Shown here: positions 56,741-64,000 of the stretch, piece after piece
How the letters are laid out: every line of letters starts with the position of its first letter
Numbering within the stretch: position 1 is the stretch's first letter
NCBI GenBank assembly: GCA_958450325.1
Contig: OY288250.1
Span: 45,606,683 to 45,670,682, forward strand
Direction: 5' to 3'
From: Agrostemma githago
Lineage: Eukaryota; Streptophyta; Magnoliopsida; Caryophyllales; Caryophyllaceae
Length of the DNA stretch: 64,000 bases
The notes under the pieces: model-generated
The model's input: only the letters and a program-made list of their open reading frames with translations
The model's database searches: none
Told to the model about the DNA's origin: nothing
Position numbers and translations under genes: made by a program

Positions 56741-58240
56741 TGAACTGGAGCTTGCATTAATAACGAAACAAATTACAAGAAGTTAGTGGGTAACGGAGAT
56801 ACTATCTGGGCACCCACGCCCTTAGCGATAGAAAAACTAAGACGAGTAAAAATAAAAGCAGCTGCGCGGGCTCCCGCGTCCTGAGAGATAGAGAATTTCT
56901 GAATCCGCTTGAGTAAAGCAGCTGCCTCCGCGTCAAGCTCTCCTAGAGAAGAGAAAGAGAAAGGTAGGAACCCGTACCCAGTCTTGGTGCACAAATCTCC
57001 ATACTTGGCGCACTTACGCTGAGCAGCATCAGCGACCGCGCGGCCAGGCAGAAAATCAGACATCGCGGACTGAGTCAAAGGGGACGACCCTGTCAGATCG
57101 TCACACACATCACGCCCCCTATCCCAGGAATACAGAAGTAAATCCGCCGGGCGAAGGGGCTTGTCGTGCCCATCAATCAAACCGATATCCACCTCCTTAC
57201 CGGCCGAAATACCAGATCGGAAGCAGATATCCAAAAGGGTGTCGCGGACCAGGTTATGTCTATGCTTAATGCCAACGGTACCAGCACACGACACAGCATG
57301 GTCCCCAAAAATGTCCCCAACACAAACCCGGGAGCTGGCAGAGCAAGGCTTAGGTACCGGGAACAAAGAGACACCCAACCGATAGCTAAGGACAGAGCGG
57401 TAGGTCCTCCCGTTCATGGCCTGCCCCAGCCCAGATATGGGTACAGCGCGCAACCAGTCAGACGCGTGGGCACCTTGTAGAGACTTCCAAAATACCACCT
57501 GTCGCCGAGTCAAGGAGAAAACCGATTCTACCGAAGCAGCAACCTTCGGGAAATATATATCTGCCAATTTCTTCATGAGTTTGGGGGCAGCGATCTCACT
57601 AGGATTACGGAAAAGGTCGGAACCGATGGTCTCGCTAAACAGAGCCAAGGCCGCGTCGAAGGTCGGCCCGGAAGTAGAGACGGCCGAAGGCCGAAGGAGC
57701 GAAGCCTGCAACTCAGAGGACTGAAGGCGAGATGCGAAAAAGGCATAGTGTAGGACATCCCCGGCGCTGTAAACACCCAACCCTCCGAAATTAAAGGGCA
57801 GTGTGGAAAGACGCCACTGCCAATCCCCGAACCCGGGGCCGGACGCGGTAACAATGCGTTCCAGGCTAGACCGCAAAGCCCCGTCAAATGTCTGAGCCGA
57901 GTCAAAGACCGAAGGGGGACAGGTACGCAGAGAGAAAGAAAGCATTGAAATACCGGCACAAGCACGAAATAACAACAGCTCGCACTGAGGGTCCTCAATC
58001 CTGACAACAGAATCCATAAGCTCAATGGCTCTCGAAACTCTCTTCCCCACAAGCTCACTGCTGAAAGCACGACAGATACTGACAGGGCCACCAAGACCTT
58101 TGACACCACGCAGCGGTCGAGAAATATCATGAGGGAAAACACCCGGTAGTCGACTCCTAGGGTCTTCCTTAGGCCAAAAAACCTCAGTTTTTCCGACATT
58201 AAGGTGAAGGCCCAAGCGAGGACCATCCTCCATAATCAGC

Positions 58241-58241
<1 letters not shown>
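56741..58241 (-). mobile_element. RLE-type LINE copy B, 5'-truncated (1.5 kb)
   Basis: Poly(A) at 56730-56740, short 3' UTR, then the 3' half of the ORF up to 58241, where an ATT repeat begins. Carries the nuclease part missing from copy A. Confidence 0.88.
56773..58233 (-). CDS. RLE-LINE C-terminal half: RT thumb, Cys/His motif, restriction-like nuclease
   Basis: 486 codons without a stop. The first 200 residues match copy A after its YLDD box (GLHLNVGKTEVFWPKEDPRS; GGLGVYSAGDVLHYAFFAS). Residues about 297-320 hold a C-x6-C-x7-H-x3-C cluster (VCVGDIFGDHAVSC), followed by RHNLVRDTLLDIC, a conserved Glu (GKEVDIG) and RPADLLLYSW...DVCDDL. A Cys/His cluster followed by (R/K)-P-(x)-D and a further Asp is the layout of the restriction-like endonuclease of R2/R4-type LINEs. 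The element would cut a specific target and prime reverse transcription there. 5'-truncated, so inactive alone. Nuclease assignment is by pattern, not by alignment. Confidence 0.8.
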   Translation of the reverse strand: MEDGPRLGLHLNVGKTEVFWPKEDPRSRLPGVFPHDISRPLRGVKGLGGPVSICRAFSSELVGKRVSRAIELMDSVVRIEDPQCELLLFRACAGISMLSFSLRTCPPSVFDSAQTFDGALRSSLERIVTASGPGFGDWQWRLSTLPFNFGGLGVYSAGDVLHYAFFASRLQSSELQASLLRPSAVSTSGPTFDAALALFSETIGSDLFRNPSEIAAPKLMKKLADIYFPKVAASVESVFSLTRRQVVFWKSLQGAHASDWLRAVPISGLGQAMNGRTYRSVLSYRLGVSLFPVPKPCSASSRVCVGDIFGDHAVSCAGTVGIKHRHNLVRDTLLDICFRSGISAGKEVDIGLIDGHDKPLRPADLLLYSWDRGRDVCDDLTGSSPLTQSAMSDFLPGRAVADAAQRKCAKYGDLCTKTGYGFLPFSFSSLGELDAEAAALLKRIQKFSISQDAGARAAAFIFTRLSFSIAKGVGAQIVSPLPTNFL

Positions 58242-58328
<87 letters not shown>

Positions 58329-58345
58329 GTTATTATTATTATTAC
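58242..58345. repeat. (ATT)n microsatellite, about 34 units
   Basis: Uninterrupted except one GTT. Lies at the 5' end of RLE-LINE copy B inside the chromovirus LTR. Confidence 0.97.
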
Positions 58346-58566
58346 AATTTGGATTTATTAGTATTTGATTCAAGGTCCAACCCGTAATCAAGCGGTTTAG
58401 AAATGTTACACTTTTAAGAAAATCAAAACCGATTATTATAAGACGACCCAAAATACTTTAATTTTATAAAGACATTGAAAATATTTTTCCCGACTTAATA
58501 ACCTGATTTAAATAAAATAGACCAGTAACGCCTTATAATTGACTCGAAAAATAACGGGGTGTTACA
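58346..58566 (-). repeat. Chromovirus 3' LTR, start piece
   Basis: On the minus strand begins TGTAACACCCCGTTATTTTT at 58566. Its continuation is at 46046 after the LINE stack. Confidence 0.85.
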
Positions 58567-58666
58567 GACTTCCCTCCTTAAAACAAAACTTCGTCCTCGA
58601 AGTTTAAACTCGTCCTCAAAATAAAGTCTCAGACTCCTCATATGTATCCAAAATAGCCCGTTTACT

Positions 58667-58708
<42 letters not shown>

Positions 58709-59205
58709 AAACGCCGCCAAAACAACACACAACCTCTAAGATGGCTCACATTTCTAAATTCTCCAAAATCCAAAAGACTCTGATTCCTCAAATTCAAAGT
58801 AACACAACTTCACCACTCCTAATTCCACAAGGTAAGATCCCCTAATTCCACAAGATAATGCTTGAGTTCGAACTCACAAAATTCTCACAATCCTCAAAAG
58901 TGTCACTTAGAAAGCTAAGAGCATGCCGGGTAAATAATAATTAAATATTTTCAAAGTTTTGAAATTTCACAAGTAAACCACCAATATAAATAAACAAGTA
59001 TTTCAAGAAGTAACGAAAACCAATATCCAACAATAACCAACAATGATCAATAAATTCACATTTGAAACCAATAAACAATTAGTAGCATGAAATCACACAG
59101 GAACAAGGTTAATCCAACACAAAATAAAATAGTGAATAAAGTAGTCATGCATATTTTCTATCCCTCTTAAAATAAAGCTTCGTCCACGAAGCACGAAAAT
59201 TTACC
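58567..59205 (-). other. Chromovirus 3' untranslated region and polypurine tract
   Basis: Purine tract AAGGAGGGAAGTC (minus strand) next to the LTR, then the CTTCGAGGACGAAGTT motif. An (AT)n run lies at 58669-58706. No gene. Confidence 0.8.
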
Positions 59206-60720
59206 TTAAGCAAAAAGATGAAGGTATTTTTCTTTCATGGCTGACTCAACTTCCCAAGTAGCCTCCTCCACATTGTTATTATTCCACAAAACTTTGACCT
59301 TTCTTGTTTCAGTTCTACGGGTTTTATGCACCTTACTACCCAAAATCTGAATAGGAGTCTCTTCATAAGTCATAGTCTCATCAAGCTCAATAGTCTCCTG
59401 GTCTAACACATGTGATGGATCACTAATGTATTTCCTTAGCTGGGAAACATGGAATACATTATGCACTCGTTCTAGATCAGCTGGCAAATCAAGTCGATAA
59501 GCCACCTCGCCAATACGCTCCAAAATTTCATACAGACCAATAAACTTCGGGCTCAATTTGCCCTTCTTACCGAACCGCATTACTCCTTTAGTAGGCGAGA
59601 CACGCAAAAGAACTTTGTCACCAACCTCAAATTCCACGTGCCTACGAGTCTTATCAGCATAGCTCTTCTGACGGTCTTGAGCTGCCTTCATCCTGTCCTG
59701 TATAATCCTAACACTCTCAACCATTTCAGTTATCATCTCAGGCCCTAGAATCACATGCTCACTAATATCACCCCAACATATCGGACTCATACACTTGCGT
59801 CCGTACAATGCCTCAAATGGTGCCATCTGAATTGTAGCCTGATAACTGTTATTATAAGAGAATTCAATAAGATCTAACTTATCCTCCCAGCCTCCCTGAA
59901 ATTGTAAGACACAAGCTCGTAACATGTCCTCAAGTATTTGATTCGTTCTTTCAATCTGACCATCGGTAGCTGGATGAAATGTTGTGCTGATATTAAGTTT
60001 GGTTCCTAAAGCTGTCTGAAGTTTTTCCCAAAATATCGAAACAAATCTGGCGTCCCTATCTGATACAATATCCTTAGGAACTCCGTGAAGTCTTACCACA
60101 TGATGTACATAAGCATCAGCAAGCTGCTTCTTCTTCCAGGTATCTATCATCGGAATAAAATGTGCACACTTAGTCAGCCTATCAATTATCACCCAAATCA
60201 TATTATTACCTTTCTGTGACCTTGGCAAACCAGCTACAAAATCCATGGAGACTGAACTCCACTTTCACTCGGGAACTTCTAAAGGTTGCAACTTCCCTTG
60301 AGGTCTCCTGTGTTCACTCTTAACCTTCTGACATATCAAGCATAGAGACACGAAATCTGCAATATGTTTCTTCATACCGGACCACCAAAATGCTAACTTC
60401 AAGTCCGCATATATTTTATCACCCTCGGGGTGAACAGAATACGGTGTTGCATGTGCCTCAGTCATGATTATTTCCTTTATCTCCCAGTTGTTAGGCACAC
60501 AAACTCTATCATGAACCTTAATCAATCCACTCTCATCGCGCCTGAACAAAGTGGGCTCATTCACTAACTTATCCTGCAAATACTTATCACCAACCTGCAA
60601 TTCTCTAATCTCCCCTATCAAATCACTCTCGACAGATAACACATTAGATGGGGTTCCTGGCTTCGCCATTTGGATCGCAAAGTTCACAAATTCTTCCCTT
60701 AGCTTATCACGGTTCATCAC
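59206..60720 (-). pseudogene. Chromovirus integrase with chromodomain, one stop
   Basis: Zinc end with H..H..C..C (HATPYSVHPEGDK, LCLICQKVKSEHRRP), core Asp (MDFVAGLP), Asp (DIVSDRDARF), Glu (DGQIERTNQI), GPY/F-like GLYEILERIGEVAYRLDLP and a C-terminal chromodomain (KVLWNNNNVEEATWEVE). A single TGA at 60262-60264 sits where W is expected before KWSSVSMDF; both halves are in the same frame. Chromodomains steer such elements to heterochromatin. Otherwise complete to the stop at 59206. Confidence 0.93.
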
Positions 60721-61296
60721 TAACTGTATCGTATGGAGAGATTTTTCTACTTAAGGCATCGGCCACCACATTAGCCTTTCCTTCATGATACTGAATCTCG
60801 ACCTCGTAGTCCTCAATCAACTCTAACCACCTTCTCTGTCTCATATTAAGCTCCTTTTGAGTGAAAATATATTTTAACCTTTTGTGATCAGAGAAAACCT
60901 TAAAGGGTACACCAAATAAATAATGTCTCCAAATCTTCAAGGCAAAGACTACGGCTGCTAATTCTAAATCATGAGTGGGATAATTTTCTTCATAAGGTTT
61001 CAACTGCCTAGAGCATAGGCAATCACTCTCCTATTCTGCATAAGAACACAACCTAACCCATTCTTAGATGCATCAGTATAAACTTCATAAGCTTCATTTC
61101 CATCTGGTAAGGCTAACACAAGAGCAGTGGTCAACTTCTCTTTCAAAATCTGAAACGACTCCTTACATCCCTCATCCCAATGGAATTTTGTGGCTTTCCT
61201 CATCAGTGTGGTCATTGGTCTAGCTATTTTAGAAAAATCTTTCACAAATCTGCTATAGTAACCAGCTAAACCCAAAAAGCTACGAATTTCAGTCAC
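60707..61296 (-). pseudogene. Chromovirus RNase H, frameshifted
   Basis: 61000-61296 gives the RT connection and first RNase H part (IRSFLGLAGYYSRFVKDFSK, YTDASKNGLGCVLMQ). A frame change near 61000 leads to 60707-61003 (YPTHDLELAAVVFALKIWRH, FSDHKRLKYIFTQKELNMRQ, VVADALSRK). Catalytic residues are visible in both parts. An overlapping ATG lets the second part look like its own ORF, but it is the same domain. Confidence 0.9.
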
Positions 61297-61359
61297 AGAT
61301 TTTGGTCTAGGCCACTCCTTAACAGCTTTAATCTTAGCAGGATCTACTGATACTCCATC

Positions 61360-61848
61360 CTAAGATATAATATGCCCCAGAAAAGCTACTTGATCCAACC
61401 AGAACTCACATTCCAAAAATTTGGCATACAATTGTTTTTCTCTCAAGATACCCACGACAATACGTAAATGTTCCTCATGCTCATCCTCACTCCTCGAATA
61501 AATCAGTATGTCATCAATGAACACCACAACAAATTTATCTTGGTAAGTCCTAAAAGTTCGGTTCATCAAGTTCATAAACACAGCAGGTGCATTAGTCAAC
61601 CCAAAATACATAACAGTAAATTCATAATGGCCATATCTAGTGGAAAATGCAGTCTTAGGTACATCCTGGGTGCTATCTTCAATTGATGGTACCCAGATCG
61701 CAAGTCTATTTTAGAGAAAACAGAAGCTCCCTTCAACTGGTCAAACAAATCATCAGTCCTAGGTAAGGGATACCTATTCTTGATAGTAACTTGGTTCAAT
61801 TCCCGATAATCAATACACAACCTCAAAGTTCCATCTTTCTTTTTCACA
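61360..61848 (-). pseudogene. Chromovirus reverse transcriptase, broken
   Basis: VLFVKKKDGTLRLCIDYREL, NRYPLPRTDDLFDQLKGA, FSKIDLRSGYHQLKI in one frame (61596-61880), then a frame change near 61650 to FGLTNAPAVFMNLMNRTF and catalytic FIDD (VVVFIDDILIYSR). A stop at 61360 separates it from the connection domain. The first RT block is split off by the L1 insertion at 61862. Confidence 0.9.
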
Positions 61849-61861
61849 AATAAAACAGGGG

Positions 61862-62511
61862 ATTCGGGGGTATGATGCATAGGTATGGCGTGTCTTTCCT
61901 GATTAGCAGTACAGCATTAACTCTGGCTATGAGTGGATTCGGGGGAACAACACCAGTTTCAACTGGAGTCACCTGATTTGGAATGATTGGACTGTTCCGA
62001 AGCACAAATTCATTAATTGGATGTTTCAGCACGATGCATTTAGAACAAGGAAGAATCTGTTTAATTTTGGAGTCACTAATGACGTGACCTGCTGCATTTG
62101 TGGTACAGGCGAGGAAGATGCTGCCCATCTTTTCTTCTCCTGTTCGTATAGTACCCGTATTCTGCACCTTGTTTGTAATTGGATTGGTGTTGATTTGCCT
62201 ATGACTGACATCAATACTTGGAGATTGGCGAGAAGAGGATCCAAGCTAAGGAGAGGGATCCTAAATGGACTTATCAATGCTATGATATATCACATTTGGA
62301 TGCAAAGAAATAGAGCTAGATTGGAGAGCAATATTCTTATGCCTACTCATGTTCTGAAATATATCCAACTCGATATGAAATTTAGGATCAATAACTGTTG
62401 TAAGGGAGCTATCCACCTTAAGGATAGACTCTGGTTGGATAACTTGTGTTTGTAAGGGATTTTCCCTTGATATTTGGTTACACCATTAATATAATTTACC
62501 TTCACCAAAAT
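61862..62511 (+). mobile_element. 5'-truncated L1 insertion with 13-bp target duplication
   Basis: Flanked by AATAAAACAGGGG at 61849-61861 and 62512-62524. Plus-strand ORF 62021-62455 is the L1 zinc-binding end (CCICGTGEEDAAHLFFSC, INAMIYHIWMQRNRARLE), with an upstream in-frame part containing WNDWTVPKHKFINWM. No long poly(A). A different L1 family from copies 1 and 2. Confidence 0.92.
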
Positions 62512-62524
62512 AATAAAACAGGGG

Positions 62525-63387
62525 CACCCCAAGGCAACACACTAGGCCTAATATGCCCTTTCTCCATTAATTCATCTAATTGTTTCTTAAGTTCTTGCAT
62601 TTCTAACGGTGCCATTCGGTATGGTGATTTAGCAATTGGTCCCGTTCCTGGCACCAAGTCGATTTTAAACTCAACTTCTCTAGCAGGAGGCATTCCCGGT
62701 ATTTCCTCGGGAAACACATCAACAAACTCACTTACTACTGGAACTTCCCTCAAGTCAGGATATTCCACCCTCAAATCTTTTACATGACACAAAATCAACT
62801 CAGCTCCCCTAGATAAATGCTTTTTCACTTTCATAGCAGAAATAAGTTTCACTCTAGGACCCTTTACATGACCCCTATAAGATACTCTCACATTTTTAGG
62901 CCCTCTCAAGGAAACTTTACTCTGTACACAATCAATATTAGCCCGGTGAGACCCGAGCCAATCCATCCCTAAAATCACATCAAAGTGAGGTAACGGAAAT
63001 TCTATCAGGTTCGCCTTAAAATCATGATCACCAATAAACACAGACACATCCTTAAAAATTCTTTTACAGTTCACTATGTCCCCAGATGGCATGGCAAAAT
63101 CATAATCCACAATTTCACTAGGTTCAACATTCATTTTATCCACAAACTTAGTTGAAATAAAAGAGTGAGATGCACCAGAATCAAACAGAACATGAGATGA
63201 AATAGAATTCACAAGAAAGTTACCCGAAACAATGTCTGTATTTTCTGCTTCTCTATTCATGACATAGAGCTTCCCAGTGGGCTTCTTAGTACTCTGTGCC
63301 CCATTCACTTGTCCTGCGGGCTTACTAGCTGCTGTAGTGTTGCCTTGAGTCGGAGCTGGGTTCTTATAAGTGTTGTTAGATGCAGAC
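62525..63387 (-). pseudogene. Chromovirus gag end and aspartic protease, up to first RT block
   Basis: Protease active site LFDSGASHSFIS, flap region and HFDVILGMDWLGSHRANIDC are intact. Then VPVVSEFVDVFPEEIPGMPP and SPYRMAPLEMQELKKQL lead into RT. The open frame extends into the L1 insert at its end. The gag part with zinc knuckle is cut off by the LTR at 63388. No stop is visible within the segment. Confidence 0.9.
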
Positions 63388-64000
63388 TGTAACACCCCGA
63401 ATTTTTGGACATAATTATTTATTACATTTCATATATTCTAATATCCGAAATTATTTATTTAATTCAATTCCTATAATTTTTCTATTCGGATATTCCCTTT
63501 TGCGGTTTAATTGTCCAAAAACCGTATCCTTGTAACCTTTTGTCAGTTTAGCTTGGAATGTGGGCCAAGGCTAACCCATCCTTGCTTCCCATGTGTGGAT
63601 TGATGATGGAGCATTGGGATTTGGGCCCAAGTAGGGTTTGCCCATGATCTTGCCTATATATAGGTGATTAGGGTGAGAGTTTCACCTCTTCTCATTTGCA
63701 AACCCTAATTCTAGGTTTTCACCCTCTCCTCTCTTCTTTTACTCCTAGCCACGCCACATACCTCCTCCTTCTCCGTACTTTCGTGCCTCCTCCTCTTCAT
63801 TAAAGAGTTGATCTTCATCCCTTTTGAATCCTAATCGATCCTAGCGCAATCCTATGCATCGTTTCGTAAGTTTCACTTCCTTTCGCGCTAGTTTTTCGTA
63901 ATTGTTTTTAGTAGTGTTTAATTGTGGTTTTTTTTGGTGTTGGCACGTGATTGATGATGGTATAGACAAGGAGATGTGCCCGGGGGAAGACGTTTATGTC
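63388..64000 (+). repeat. LTR of a further element, incomplete
   Basis: Starts TGTAACACCCCGAATTTTTG in the chromovirus gag. Contains TATATATA (63654-63661) and a pyrimidine-rich leader with CAAACCCTAATTCTAGG after it. Runs off the window; element type not determined. Confidence 0.65.

Larger units (their letters stand above)
39255..63387 (-). mobile_element. Ty3/gypsy chromovirus (Tekay/Del-like), heavily interrupted
   Basis: 3' LTR from 58566 down to 39255, interior 58567-63387 with integrase plus chromodomain, RNase H, RT and protease on the minus strand. The polypurine tract abuts the LTR at 58567-58585. gag is cut off at 63388 by another LTR. Insertions inside: Helitron-like 39675-44502, L1 and RLE-LINE copies 46121-58241, a small L1 at 61862-62511. 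Confidence 0.85.

Noticed and set aside
59206..63387. Endogenous pararetrovirus
   Set aside because: Integrase, chromodomain, LTR and polypurine tract identify a gypsy chromovirus; no movement or coat protein.

Overview
The window is nuclear DNA from a flowering plant, almost certainly a eudicot. The evidence is the mix of repeats: Ty3/gypsy elements of the Tat and chromodomain (Tekay/Del-like) lineages, non-autonomous Athila-like elements with a tRNA-Asp primer site, Ty1/copia, L1 LINEs with the plant DUF4283 ORF1, and hAT, Mutator-like, Stowaway and Helitron elements. A Caryophyllales source such as Silene is my guess from overall feel and is not proven. No intact host gene, tRNA or rRNA is visible. 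The only host-gene material I recognise is a decayed, intron-retaining fragment of a SNU23/ZMAT2-like splicing-factor gene (9.9-10.6 kb).

Layout: 1-8.96 kb is a minus-strand Tat-lineage retrotransposon (gag, protease, RT, two RNases H, integrase) with a plus-strand, intron-containing extra ORF beyond the integrase; it is dead (RT active site deleted, several frameshifts). 9.17-9.86 kb is a short hAT element. 9.9-12.1 kb holds the SNU23-like fragment and ends in a Helitron-like terminus. 12.40-12.65 kb is a Stowaway-like MITE. 12.86-29.03 kb is Athila-like element A, split by a 10-kb non-autonomous element with 3.65-kb LTRs (18.2-28.3 kb, exact 5-bp target duplication). 29.03-35.1 kb is a copia element with a Mutator-like MITE in its LTR. 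35.1-39.25 kb is Athila-like element B. From 39.26 to 63.39 kb runs a minus-strand chromovirus whose 3' LTR (39.26-58.57 kb) is broken by a Helitron-like element carrying a degenerate tandem array and by four non-LTR retrotransposon insertions at ATT/TTA microsatellites. A final plus-strand LTR begins at 63.39 kb and runs off the window.

The parts fit together as nested insertions: copia interrupts A, B interrupts copia, the chromovirus interrupts B, and younger elements interrupt the chromovirus. Since 3' ends of A, copia and B are not in the window, their remainders should lie to the right of it.

Three things stand out. (1) Five short clusters of 12-14 bp inverted repeats with a CG-NN-CG core, spaced about 20-22 bp, lie in elements whose arm sequences differ; in three of them a TATA-like box follows after 55-56 nt. 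(2) A degenerate roughly 135-bp tandem array repeats the plant snRNA upstream element (ATCCCACATCG type) with a TATA box 32-33 nt downstream. (3) A non-L1 LINE family with a C-terminal restriction-like nuclease sits, in two copies, at ATT microsatellites.
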